Source: Cruorifilaria tuberocauda
Lineage: Eukaryota; Nematoda; Chromadorea; Rhabditida; Onchocercidae
Assembly: GCA_013365365.1 (NCBI GenBank)
Contig: JABVXU010000016.1
Location: 124,001 to 188,000, forward strand
DNA: 64,000 bases
Direction: 5' to 3'
Numbering within the stretch: the stretch's first letter is position 1; the number at the start of each line of letters is the position of its first letter. Shown piece after piece: positions 1-13,000 of this stretch. The notes under the pieces are model-generated. The model did not search any database, had not been told where the DNA came from, and was given only the letters and a program-made list of their open reading frames with translations. The position numbers and the translations under genes were made by a program.

Positions 1-1628
1 ATGAATTTACTAGAATTAACAGGAGTTAGCGACATCAACATACTCCATCTTTTCTTTTATCTACGAAATATTCAAAAGTTCTTATAATTTTACCTGAAAG
101 AGATCTGGCTGTACATTGTTTTTCATCAAATTCCTCTGCACATGTTGCAAAGAGCTTTTTGAATAATTCTATAATAAAATATGATGAAATCTGAAATCTT
201 TTCGAATAATTAAGCTAAAATTTGTGAAATATTTCTAAAATTTCATTTAAATTTCAATTATTTAGAGATTAAGCCAAGCAATACAATGGTATTCCTACGA
301 GTTTCAAAAATATACCGCACATTTATGAACACTTATTTATTAAATTGCGTATTATTGAATTGAATTTGCTAAATATTATCAATTTAAATTGCTTGGAAGA
401 AATAAGTAATGAATTTTCCGATTTCTGAGATAAGGATTTCATTAAAGTCGATATTCATCAGATTATCGAGATCTAATATTTAATAAAGTACATTATACAT
501 GCAACAAGTAACATGCACTTTTTTTAAATATATAATAATATTTACATGTGTACATTCGTATCTGTTGGATTTAGCAGTGATAAATTAAATTTTAAAACTT
601 ATGTGTTTTAAAACCGTTTTAGAGGAAAAGGTGGTTTCAATAACAATTTCATGAAATTGAAATACATTAAAAATTTATTAAAGATGACAATATTTTCTTC
701 TTCAAATTTTACTTAAAACATTTTTACATGTGAATGCGCAAGCATTTCGACCATAATATTGTGATCGTAGATTTCGCGAGCTTTAATTAGACGCTCTTCA
801 GCAGTTCCCATCTTCTCATATTCCTTAATCTAAATAATGAAAAGTTAACATTACTGATAAATTGCAAAATCATTTTTCAGTTCTGCCAATTATCATTTGA
901 TGAAGAATGTTGTAGCCGGTAATGATTAATTTTATTTTATATTCAATAACTGGTAGTGCAATTCTATCTTTTTATAACTTAATGAAGCGATTTCTAGAAG
1001 AACGTCTCGATAAAAATTAATAATCAGATATTAAAAGGAACGAAATGAAGTAATGCTTATCGTCATTTATCATTAACACTCATAAATATGGCATTTGAGA
1101 TCAAACAACTTACGATCAATGTTCAAAAAGAAAACTAAAGCAGTGTTTTAATAATAATAATTTGGAAAAAAGTTCATTATCACAATCAGGACATATTCCT
1201 GAGAAATGTGGAACTTGCAGCAGAAGAGGTGTGGAAAGAAAAACGATAAATATGTTTACCGCTTCATAAAACTTGATTTGTGGACACGCCGTGTCGCAAA
1301 CATTGTCCGCAAAATCTTTTAGCAATAAAAAGCCTAGGCGTTGACTGAATATTCGTTCGAATTTAATTTCACCCGTTTTCTCCAAATACTTTTGCATAAT
1401 ACTTCGAACGCTGCAAGTTTAATAAAACGTCAATAAAATTTTGTAAATTTCCGAGAATTTCAACACATATAAATTGGCATTAGATTACATTTCAGAAATT
1501 TATGCAAACACATGCCTTGGATCCGGAAGAATAATCTTTTTGGATGCTCGTGCAGCTGGCTGACTTCTGGATTTTTCCATAGCCATCAAATAGCTTACAT
1601 CCGCAAGAACAGCTTCGAGATCGGCCAT
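1..1628 (-). CDS. grk-2: G-protein-coupled receptor kinase, GRK2/3 type (N-terminal part, runs off left edge)
   Basis: Four coding exons read on the minus strand: 1516-1628, 1260-1410, 728-829 and 94-168. They join in phase into 147 residues starting [20 protein letters not shown], which is nearly the vertebrate GRK2 N-terminus. This is the amino-terminal helix plus the first part of the RGS-homology domain, with conserved stretches [33 protein letters not shown] and [15 protein letters not shown]. The kinase and PH domains must lie beyond position 1. Known role of the family: phosphorylates activated GPCRs at the membrane to desensitise them; the C. elegans orthologue acts in chemosensation. 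The intron after exon 1 starts with GC, not GT (donor AAG/GCATGT, acceptor ...TTGCAG at 1411). Start chosen because residue 1 aligns with the family start. Identity is firm; only the 5' UTR structure is uncertain. Confidence 0.93.
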
Positions 1629-1732
1629 TTCCAATATTTATCTTTGTTGTTTGTGATCTGCCGTCCAAGTGCATAACACGTTCTCTGTTATATTGGCGTC
1701 TAATTAAATTCCACCAAACACATTACTATCCT
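1629..1732 (-). promoter_or_regulatory. Putative 5' UTR and splice acceptor of grk-2
   Basis: Reading the minus strand, a pyrimidine-rich acceptor (CCCATTTCAG, AG at 1732-1731) precedes about 100 bases leading to the grk-2 start codon. It could be a trans-splice site or the 3' end of a UTR intron. The leader would hold two upstream ATGs, one closing after seven codons and one (at 1674) overlapping the main start out of frame. A nearer, weaker AG (GGCAG, about 30 bases before the start) would avoid both. Confidence 0.4.
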
Positions 1733-2710
1733 GAAATGGGAAATAATAAATTATATAAAAGTAAATTCGAAATAAGAATTCGAAACGTTTAAATAAATAA
1801 AGAGGCAGAGCACCTCCTTCCTTTTCCAAAACTTCATCTTCTATAAATGAAGTTTTTCTTTTTCGTTCCATGCAACATATTTGATTCAATCGTTGCATAA
1901 TTTTTATCAAAAGAATGCTTTATGAATGTTTATGCTTTCATCGTATATTCCTCTAACATTTGAAAAAAAGAAAAGCAGAAAGAAAATCAATAATTCAAAA
2001 CAATTTCATTTAAAGATTTATTTCTGGAAATGCCGCTGTTGTAATGCCCAACACTTAGAGTACAGCATTATCTTCTATGAATATTTTGGGTATATGCCTT
2101 CTAATTCTAACGTTTAAAAATTAAAAACCAAAAATCTACTACAGAATGAAGAAGGATAATGGAGAGTAGAAACTTCCCTGAAACATCCAAATTTTGATTC
2201 AGAAAATTGATTAGCAGTGATAATTGAAATGAATGAAAACGGTCTATACTGAGATTTAAATACCTAAGAACATGTCGTTCGATTCGCATGGCATATAAAT
2301 ACAAGTAGAAGAAAATCATTAAGTTAATCATCAGTTTCTTTGCTTCATTTATAAAATAATTAAGCTCTTGAAAATTAAACCAGTTTCATTATAATAATAA
2401 TAATCACATTAAAACATTAAAAACTGAATGGATATAATACAACATATATTCTGATAACGAAAGTATTTCAAGCATCATCAGAAGAAAAAAGAATCAGAAA
2501 TAATTAAACTTAGATGCGTCAATATTTTAGTAACATTAAAGCAATAAAATGAGGATGAAAGGATGTCCACTGTCCGATAAATTCTCGTAGCAAATGATAT
2601 CAAAGTTCCGAATTTATTGGTGCGGAAAAAATAAAATTAAATGAAAAAGGAACGAATAGACAAATTAGCAAAAGCAACTGTCAGAGAAGTAGAAAGAAGA
2701 TATTGCAATA

Positions 2711-2788
2711 TGAAGGAGAAATGAAGTACTTACGAGGTAATGATGTTTATGAAAGAGAAATGAAGTACTTACGAGGTAATGATGTTTA
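2711..2788. repeat. 39-bp tandem duplication
   Basis: Positions 2711-2749 and 2750-2788 are two head-to-tail copies of the same 39 bases with a single G/A difference. Recent local duplication in intergenic DNA; no coding or structural role seen. Confidence 0.92.
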
Positions 2789-3810
2789 CATTTCATATAA
2801 ACGATGAAACTTTGATTCAAACTTAGCCATTATAAGCTAAATTGATCCAATAGTTCATTAAGACGATATAAAAATTCTTATCAAACATATAAAATACTAT
2901 ACGATGAATACAAAAGAATTAAATAAAAAACATAAAATAAAGTCATAAAATTTGTAAGGATGAAATTACAGAAGTAGAACGATTGTAACTATCCAGTTCG
3001 TGATATTTACAATCATTTCGAAATATCAAAAATCCAGTCGAAATTAATCCGAGATCTCTATATCGTTATCGTCATCAAATCTTTATCTTAAATATTCGGT
3101 CAAACTATGAACATTTAGCGATATGGTGATTTCCAATTCAACTCCAAAAACGAATATGAAATGTGGAAGCTGCAAAGAAATTATAAATCTTAAAAAAGAG
3201 TAAAAGATTCTAATGGTCGAAAATTTTGATAATCAAAGGTGCAATAGACTGCATTTCTGTGAGTTTCAATTCTGAAAATGATAATTCTTCATTTTTCGAA
3301 AGTAAATAAATCGTTTTCAGGACCTATTTCAAGTTTGATCATCACATGCAGATGATTAAACTCTTCTGATAAGATATATTTCCAGAAGCATACTAAAATA
3401 ATAACATTAATTAACGGTGCAGCAGAAGTATGAATTAAACAAATAAGTGAATTAAAATGAATTAATACTCCAATTGAAATGCTGTAATAAGTTGAAAAAT
3501 TCAGCGAACTAACCTTTAATAATAGTTCAATTAGTTTATTTAACTATAGAATGAAAAGTACCTTAAGAAAGCTACAATATTCATGCTGGCACTAGCATAA
3601 TTTACTGAAATATTGGAAGTGTAATTTGAATAGAATAAACACACATTGCTAACTCATGCAGAAGAAATTAAATAAACGCAATTCAGTAATTGAATAGAAA
3701 AGATAACGAAGCTGCATAATCACTGCAAAATATTCATTTGCAATTAGATTTTTATAAAATCTGCAAAAAACGTAAAAATAGCAAAATTTTCTATTAACAA
3801 AAAGAAATCA

Positions 3811-3886
3811 GAGAGAGAGAGAGAAAAAATGGCTTTCGATCCTCAGAAGCTCCAATTTTTATCCCCTTTCTCTCTCCTTCTCTCCC
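3811..3886. repeat. (GA)n tract facing a (TC)-rich tract
   Basis: A pure GA run at 3811-3824 is followed about 40 bases later by a CT-rich run at 3866-3886. The two can pair as an imperfect inverted repeat. Confidence 0.7.
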
Positions 3887-6800
3887 TATTAACACCAAAA
3901 TTATGGAATTTTAAAGTTTAAATTTATGAATATTTATGAGAAAAAAATCAGCCACTTCTAAACGCATGATAATTAACTCAAATAAGAGGAAGGGAGAAAG
4001 AGAAAGAAAGAGAATCTTTTCAGGTTAATTTACGGCTCAACAACGGATGATTATTATTATATTTGAAGTATGAAAACTGTTTGGAGCAACAAATCCATGT
4101 GAAGTTAGCAAACTAACGTCAATTCCACTTTCCTTTTTGAATTAAAAATGATTGATTGCATGTGAATAAGTATTGGATTAAGCAGTTATTACTCCCCAAG
4201 CTTTTCATCTATTTTCTATTATTTTATAGCTTTTTATTTCTTTTGGTTTATCAATTTTTGGATTAATTAAATTGATTCAGTGGAAAAATTAACTCCCAGT
4301 GTTTCTCGTTACTTTATATTAATTGCACTGGGATCCTTAGAGAAGCTTTAAATTAAAAAAAAACTATTTTATCTAATTAATCCGACAATTGGATTATTGA
4401 TGATGAAACTATTTATTCTAAATTAGAAAATACATAGCATTATTTGCAACTTTTGAACAAAGCATCCGATTATAGTTTCCTACTGACTAACCATATCATA
4501 CAAGTATATGCCATAATTCTGATAAAATATCTATCATCAATTATTATCATATCGCTTACTTTTCTAGCATAGATCATAACATTGTTGAAGAAATGAGATA
4601 TTCGAATGTTATTATATGCTATGTGCGAAAGCATTATAATCAAATTGATTGCCTTCTTTTCTAAAATATTTTCACTTTAAAAATCAATCTTAACAATCGA
4701 TAATAGATTGAATGTTGTAATGATTTCATACTTATAAATGATAAACCAAGGATATCTTATCTATAAGAAAAGCTTTTAATTTAACTTAAAAGAGTAAAAA
4801 AGAGGAAACTTAATGATATCAAGAGAACTAAGAAGATTTTCAATGGCATTTTTGCATGATTAATACATCCTTCAAAAAAAAATCCCCTTGCTTGAGATAA
4901 ATTTAATTTCTAGCAATGATAGAAGTAGCGAAGTGATGCATATCAAGAAAGTTTGCAACTTTTTCTAGCAGCAACATTATTAATGAAAAAAATTGTTTCT
5001 AACTTCATAGTTAGATAATCAAACTTTCAATTTCAATATTTGGGCTTTAAAAGTCGAAATAAACGATAAACTACAAGTGACATATGTCATTACCGATATT
5101 CTCAGTTTATTCATACATGTATGCTTCTTCGTTTCCTTATTATTTCCCATTCCAACATTTTTGAATTGAAAAATGTCAAAAGAAAACCATAATTCAAAAC
5201 AAAAGGACCGAATAAAGATAATGCTTAATAACAAATAACATAACTGCATGCCTCTTTCCGGATTCACTTACCGGTGAGAACGGTTTAAAATGTGACATTT
5301 ACAGTTGTCAAACTTGCTACAGTTTATTTCCATTCTCAAAAATAAGCACCAAACAGGTGATGGAAGTTCCATATCAAATAAGCAAGTCATTGTGTAGGAA
5401 TTACCCAGTCCGCGGAAGACTTGAAAAATATAATAACAAATTTACCTTCAAAACAATCACAGTTTACTTAAATATGCTAATTCCAATCATGATTTATCTT
5501 TCTTCTAATTATTTAATTTTTTGGGCTCTCTCAACTCTAGTGATAAGAAATTATTTCCGAAATAAAAGAAATGAAAACATAGAAAATCATTAATTTACTA
5601 ACCGACAAATTTTGTTGTTTTCATTTCCTCGTTTTCTAGAAATATCAATAATTCAATGTTAAAAGTTCCATGTATATTTAAAGTTTTGCAGTCATAAGGT
5701 ATTATTTAGACGGAAAAAGCGAGATTGGAGAAAAAGGGATGAGATGAAACTTCATTTACGATAAAGCCTTGTCACTGCACGGAAAACAAACTTTATCTAT
5801 TATCGGATTCTTGACATTCCTAGAGGGGCGGATGGAATGAATCTGCGAAACTCCGTTGACTAAATTGTATGAAACAGTATTTTTAATTCATTACTGGAAG
5901 CGGTTTATAACGGTGTCTATGTACAAAATAATTATTTGAGTAAATATGATGAAAATAGGAAAGTTATCAGTCTTAGAAAGAGGATTTGATAGGAGACAAA
6001 AAAAAAGAAAAACAATGGATTATCAAAACAGCTCGTTGCAACGATCGCAAACAATTAACATATCAATATCGCATTTATTAATGTGCATGATGATTTCTGC
6101 AAAAATGAAAGTATAATAAAGAGCTGATGACTAAAAAAGCAAAAAAAGAAATTCGTAGAGATAATTACGTAACTGCGCTGAGTATTAAAGCAAGGGCGGA
6201 GAAGATAGATGGAGAGAAAGAATAAAAAAGGGCAAAAGAAATATAATAAACTGAAATCCTAACGAAGATCTCAATCGGTTTTGCTGGAAATCAGAATCGA
6301 AATACCAAATGAGCAAAAAAGGAATTTGCATAAATGAAGAGCAGTTTTCTTTTTCCATTGCTTACAATTTTCATTGAAATTATACGGAGCAAAATTAAAG
6401 GTAACGAAAAGTGCGTGACATGAAAATCTTCGTAGGAAATTGTATTCTGTGCTACACACAAAATACAACAATATTTAGATTACAATTGATTGAATACAAT
6501 TCAATTCAATTGTTGGCATATTTTCAATAGAAATGACATATTCTGAAGTAGCTAAACACTTGTTTTCGATAATTTTTTCTTGGATATAAGTGATGGATAG
6601 AGATGAATATTTTCTCAATTTTGACGGATTAAATAAATTCCAGCAATTTGAATAACTAATTATTCTTTTAAGAAGCTTTATCTTCAATCTTTATCTTATC
6701 TGATTTTAATCTGCAGAAGTAATGAAATTTAATAAATTAACATGTAAATTTATTTTTTTTAATATCGTGATAAAATGACTTGTTCGGGAGCCAACTCGAG

Positions 6801-8100
6801 GATGTATTAAAGCTATCTATTTTCTAGAATCGAATGTGTAGCACATTCAACATGAAGAAATAATGAAGTGAGGAATGAGGAAACTATTAAGTAATTTCAA
6901 AATAGAAAATATTAAATCTTTATCTATCACCGCAGCTCATTCGATAACACTGATAAAATTATGCAAAGAAAAGATGAAATATTAGTTACTGATATAAAAT
7001 TCATTTTCTTTTTATAGTAATTAAACCATTCTCATGAAAAATTTAAAGCAGTCAATAATGATCTTACAAAATTTAACTTCTTCATTTTTTTTTCTTTATT
7101 TAACTATACCTTACTTTCGCATGCAATTTATTGTTGATCAATAACGAGATAATATTATTGATTTATTTTTAAGATTGCACCAGATTTGATCATACAGACT
7201 GATACATTAGCTAGGAAACAGAAAGAATGAACAATAGTGATTATTATTGGCTGAAAGAGAAAGCTAACGGAAATAATTAAAATGAACTTGATAAGTTTGA
7301 CCAATATTCATAATAAACTTGTGAAGATAGAGTGATTCCAGGATGACAAATATATTTTTATTTATTAGGTAGCCTGACGGCAATTATCACTACTATCATC
7401 ATATCACTCTAACGGAAACTCACAAAAAAGAAAGGCATAAGGAAGAAGACAAAGACATAGGAGGAGAAACAGAGAGAAAGAGGGAGAGAGAAAAATGTAA
7501 TAAATGTTTAATATAATTCTGAAACCGTGAATATGTATACATTCATAGAACTATCAAAAATATAAAGATACAGTTCAGATAGATTTACATCATTCACATG
7601 CAAAGTAGATCCGAGTGATCAGAAAGTGGACATATAAATATGATTAGATCAATATTGACATATAAATACATAAATATGTAATCATCGCTTCACACACATT
7701 TGGTCATTGATGAACATATTACAAAAACAACAGAAATTATTGGGTAGTAGAAGACAAGTTGAATGGAACGATTTAGTATATAAATCCAGAAAATAGATCA
7801 AAGATGATTGTAGTCATATATTTAGCATGGAATGGATCGCTTGAAGTACAACGGCGTCAGTAAACGGTTCAAACCCAGTCGATTAATCGGCAAATATGAT
7901 GAGTAACGGTTGAACTAATCTTGCCTAATCATCCCATTTCCGAAATGCTCGTAAAATTAAGTCTATGGACATGGAAAGGATAAAAACATAAATGTCATTT
8001 GTAAGGCGAAAGAAAGGAATTATCAGTCATCAAGTAATAAGACTTACCTAGTCAAATATTATGTTCTAATGCATGTTGTATTTCATCTTTATATTTGTCT

Positions 8101-8177
8101 GCGTATGTATGTATGCGTATACGTGTGTATGTATATATGTATGTATGTATGTGTGTATGTGTATGTGTATGTGTATT
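8101..8177. repeat. TGTA/TG microsatellite
   Basis: Almost uninterrupted alternation of GTAT, GTGT and TATA units over about 77 bases. A simple-sequence repeat with Z-DNA-like purine-pyrimidine alternation. Confidence 0.9.
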
Positions 8178-8387
8178 TATATGTTAAGGAATATGTGATA
8201 ACTTCGTTGGTGTAAAATTGAAAGCAGAAAGGTGGAAGAGAGGGAAGAAGAATGAAAGTGAATGAATATCAGAGAAAACGGAAGGAAAGAAAGGAAGGTG
8301 ACGCGAGTATCAGGAGTTCGGGATTTCGTTGCCACATATCGATCCGATCGCACTCCATGGATATTCTCTCCTAACAGTTATAGCGCT

Positions 8388-8452
8388 AGCAATTCAGGCC
8401 TTATAGGCAGCTTCGATGCCTTCCTGTTAGAGCTAAGCCTGAATTGGTTTTA
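8388..8452 (+). ncRNA. Candidate small structured RNA (terminal stem plus T-run)
   Basis: A compact, GC-richer element in A+T-rich DNA. The ends pair as a 13-bp stem with one bulged C: CAATTCAGGCCTTA at 8390-8403 with TAAGCCTGAATTG at 8434-8446. An inner hairpin AGGCA...TGCCT pairs 8405-8409 with 8417-8421. A TTTT run follows at once (8448-8451), as in RNA polymerase III transcripts. A competing stem CTAACAG (8371-8377) with CTGTTAG (8424-8430) is also possible. I do not recognise the family. The layout recalls nematode stem-bulge/Y-type RNAs, but their conserved loop is not evident. It may be only a chance hairpin. Confidence 0.3.
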
Positions 8453-10012
8453 ATGAAGTACATTTAGTGCTTGGCTTTCTCAAACTCACTGAAATAACAA
8501 AATAGCATACATACATACACATACTCATGCATCATGCAAGAATAGGATATTCGTGTCCATTCAGATATATAATATCCTTAAAATAATTTGCATAGCCATT
8601 TTCATATGAGAGAACTTATGAGAAATTATCCATGGAACGAGCACCGAAAATAATACCAGGAAAACTGAATGTAACATTGAGTTGTTAAACAGTTCTAAAA
8701 ATCGTAAGTAAATTGCGTTACAGAATAATTAGCTTAATGTTAAATAGTCAAAAACGATATTCACCTTGTTCACAAATGGTATGTTGCTTTAAAAAGAAAA
8801 ATGATTTTTGGCATCATATATAAAATGTGAGACGATCAGTGGAAAATACTAAATCCAGGTTTTTTCATTAGGTAATAAAGAGGTAGCTATATTACTTTAC
8901 GAATAAAATCTGATAATTGGGTCATTTTTCAAAATTTAATTGCTTCAATTGATGGAGCTACTTTTAAAGTAAATATTGCTGTGATTGTCACTATTCTTAA
9001 CTAAATCAAAACAAATTTCCCACGTTCTAAGAGAAATTCTTTTTTCAAGAAGTTTGTTCGTTCCAAAAATATTTTCCTATCTTAATTAGCCAATTTGACA
9101 TTCAATGATGTATCATTTGCATAAGTTTGTAAGAAATAATTCCTTTTGACGTGTGAGTCATGTCAATATAAACCAATTTAGAGATGGCTTGAGAAAATTT
9201 TGTCGTAAAAGTGCTCCAACGTATTTCTTTGTAAAGACATTTTGGTGTAATTCATTTTTCACAGTACATGCTGAGCAGATAATTTAAATACTTTTTGTTT
9301 TACATTCTTTAAAGTGTTCGTAAAACAGTGTGACTTATATCATATAATTGAAATTGGTAAGGAGTTCATAAAGCAGCAGCAGAACTGGACTAATTTAATA
9401 ACGCAGTTAGTGAGCCTTAATTGTTTATCTTGAAAGTAGTAAGATACCAATATGCTGTGTACACATATATACATATATACAGGCCTACAATACATATATA
9501 CACAAATTTCTTTCCCTTTTGTTCTATTTTAGTGACTAGTTAGAATCAATGATAGAAATATGTTGGACAAGTTTAAATAAGTCCGAAAAATAAGCTTTCT
9601 CTTTTCTCAGTCTCCTACCATCTCCTACAGTAAGAGTATTGGACTGTCAGGAAAAGTGTAAACAATATTCACTTCATACGGATTTTATTGTCCCTGTAGT
9701 ATTTACTGTTTTTGATGGCGTTCATTTAAAGGAACTTATAAATATGAAAAGGGAAGTGGAAAACTTGACAAAGAAAAATTCAACAATCGTTTGAAATTTA
9801 GTTTTAAACAAAATTAGACGTAGAAGTAATCGGCGATGCGAAAGTTATCCGGGATTAACCTCTTATCAGGTAGGAGAGAAAAAGAAAGTGACTAAAGAGT
9901 GGTCGAGAAATCTTTGTGTAAAATTAAAGAGTGGACACATTGATGAAAGAAAAGGGACATCAGCGTTGCACACAGGGTGAATAGCACAAACTTAGATTGT
10001 TGTGGTTCGAGA

Positions 10013-10027
10013 ATGAGATCCGGATGA
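10013..10027 (+). other. Four-codon uORF overlapping the rib-2 start
   Basis: ATG at 10013-10015 opens a reading frame of four codons (MRSG) that closes with TGA at 10025-10027. That stop overlaps the rib-2 ATG at 10024-10026 in an ATGA arrangement. A possible splice or trans-splice acceptor (AACTTAG, AG at 9994-9995) lies upstream, so the uORF would be in the mature leader. Confidence 0.55.
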
Positions 10028-13000
10028 GAGTGTTGGAACGGTATCGGATTGATGGAATTGGACATCAACCGGAATTGTTGTCAGTGTCGTCACGATATGT
10101 AGGCGGGACATCTATTTTCCGGTCATTCAGAACCCTATCTACCATATTACCCTTATGTTTTCTTATCTTTCTATGTCTTATATCTATTGCTTTCGTTCTA
10201 CCGAGCTTCCTCTTCAACGATTTTCTTTCGCAGCCAGCTTTTCATGGACCGATTACATTTCGGTTTGTTATAATAATACGTTATAACAACGTTTGACTCT
10301 ATTAATTTTTAATTACGGATTGGAAAAGATGAAATATTGTGTTGATTAAATGGATCTGGCTTAATGCTGTCAGCATATCTTGAATATGAATTTTTCAAAT
10401 TTAACGCTTTCCGTTTGTATTCGAACTTTCAGTTTAAATGACGTGCTGAGCAAAACTAAAATAAATCAAATTGGGACTAAAATTATGATTTTTTTAGAAG
10501 TTTGTTGATTTAAATATAGTGAAGAAGCAATAAAAATAAATTCGTATTTTCTCCAATTTTATGATTTAAATCTAGAATTAAATTATCGACGAATTATTTA
10601 ATTTAACCGATTCTAAATCTTCATGGAAGTAAATTACTGGCAATATTATCTCTCGTTAATTAATAAAATTGTCTAATATAACAGAGAAAAATTTTCTGAT
10701 GAACAATATCATCGAGTTTTATATTCGGAGTGATGCATATTGTTGTGATCATGCATCGGCAAACACGGTAGAAGTGCCACCTGAAAAATGTTATATTGCA
10801 TGCTTCATATCCATTACTTCCGAGAATATATCAACTTTCTAAAGTTGTCACTCATGTTCAAAATATTCATATTAATTATTATTAATTAGTTTTTCTGAGT
10901 GATCCAATTTCATTTGTTGTAGGAGAGGAAAAAACTCGGAAAAAAATTTATGGAATAATCCACGAACGGATTCAAGCTCGCAAGAAACCAAACGAGTTCT
11001 GGCATCGGTAAGACGAGATTTGCTAGAAGCTGCTCGCCAACTGGAAAATGTTAATTTGGAGTATGAAATAATTACCAAACAAATGGTTGATGCAAGTATA
11101 ATTCTGAATTTCTGTTTTTTTGAATAAATTACAGAAATTAACATAAGTTAAAATTGCCATAACATTTTCTTTATAATGTCATCGATAATTTTATCTCATA
11201 TACATTTTACTTTTCTTAAATTTGTTGAGCGGAATGACAAAGCCTCATAATTCTCGTGATTTGATTGCTTTCATATTGCTATGTTTATTTGTAGGAAATG
11301 AATTGAAAATCCTGCTGCTGGATATCGAAGATATGGAATTATACCGTCGAGAATTGCTTGCTAAAAACCACGTGCCATTATATCTTCCGATAGCTCCTAG
11401 TGTTATACGTGGTAATGGATATATGGACAACATGCCAATTACAACTCCAAACGTATTTTCGTTTGAGGCAGTCTTCAATTTCAGGTTGTCTAACTTTCTT
11501 TATAATCATTTTGTTTTATGCGTCAATTTTTGATTTATTGATTTACGAACTTTTGATTCTCAAATCTTTACTCTCGTTTCTCTTTTTCAAAAAAAAAATT
11601 GAGTTGTTATTATTTTAATGTCATTATTTTAAATACTTGAAGCATGTTGACTGGAAAACAAGATTAATGCATAGAAATTTTAATCATTTTTAATTTTCTT
11701 CGAGTTTTCAAAATTGGTAGCACATAAACTATGTGAAATTCGACAAAAAAGTTTCGGATTTATTATTCTTTTCTTTGAAATTAGATTATCTTTTTCTTTC
11801 ACGTTTTTTTGTTTCCAAAGTCCAAAAAAATTCTTTTAAGCAAGTGTTCAATAGCCGGAAATTTTCGTATCTATATTTATAAACCTGGAAGGAATGCATC
11901 TGAACATGCTATGAATTATTATAATTTATTCAGGTAGGGTTATGATGAATTCGTTTTTTTCAAACTTTAGTGAATTAATGGTCATTAAACAAATTTTATT
12001 GGAATTGAAAAGTGCCGTAGTTTAGTGGAATAAAGAAACAGTAATTGAGCTCTAGAATTGAATTGATTTAATTCTAGAATTGAGTTGAATTGATTTAATG
12101 TGCTATTGATATCTTTGAATTTATTTGAAATTTTTTGAGATGCTAAGTACCTCTTTTATTGGTAAGGCCCTTCATCAAATGATCACGTAGTTGATTAACT
12201 GCTAGTATTTGCAAGCAAATGAATTTTTAATTTCTTTATAGCCAATTTCGTATAGTAACCGATCAACCAGATGATGCATGCATTTTATTTGCATTCATCG
12301 ATAATACCAAGGACGTAAAATATTTAAAATACTGGAATAACGGTCGAAATCATGTTCTGCTAAATGTTGGTATCAATTCACTCTCATATTATCCGAATTC
12401 GGTCATTGTTTCTGCGCTCTACGATCATAAGTAAGTTTGGATATTTTTTTCATTCTAGAGAAGAGATATATTTTTCCCGCGAGAAAAAGAAATAGAAAGT
12501 TCAAGGACGATATTTGCATTTGAGAGTTATTTGAATACGCTCACTGATATATAATAATATGTATCCTAAACAAGGAGTTTATTTGAGAAAAAAATTTTGT
12601 TCTCCGAAATATTTCAGGAAGTTCAGAGACAATTTCGATATATCTTTGAATGTAAGAGTTCCTAATTATAATAAAAATCGTTGGAAACAGTTATCTTCTT
12701 TGCTGCCTTTGACAAGAAAAGTAAGTTTAGTAACTCAATTTATTACTAGTATTATTCTGACCTATATTACAATGCTTTGCTCTCATTTTTCGATGTTTAT
12801 CGATTGTTATTCATAACAGTTCTATTTTAAACTACCTTTCTCCTTTTAGAGCAATGATATTTTTTAATATCACTTGATGCATTGAATTCATTAAATATTA
12901 TCATCATTTTGCTTATCTTTACTATCGATTTTGTTTTGCCAGTAAAGTGCTCTTAAAATAATACCTTCATAATCCATGTGTTATTACAACTTTAATTTAA

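Larger units (their letters stand above)
1733..9960. other. Long intergenic region between grk-2 and rib-2
   Basis: About 8 kb of A+T-rich DNA between two divergent genes. I found no exon series with consistent phase on either strand. Open frames here (for example 5357-5593, with a hydrophobic stretch, and 8262-8453) have no recognisable domain and are the length expected by chance. It holds the repeats and the hairpin element listed separately, several purine-rich tracts (for example 7420-7495), and presumably the regulatory DNA of both flanking genes. Confidence 0.6.

Noticed and set aside
5357..5593. 78-codon plus-strand ORF with a hydrophobic segment
   Set aside because: No splice context, no family, and its length and A+T-driven hydrophobic composition are expected by chance in this DNA.
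6081..6126. ATGATGA...CTGA pair as a C/D snoRNA
   Set aside because: No terminal stem, no internal C'/D' boxes and intergenic location; such short motifs are frequent here.
7860..7885. GGTTCAAACCC resembling a tRNA B box
   Set aside because: No T-stem, anticodon arm or acceptor stem can be drawn around it.
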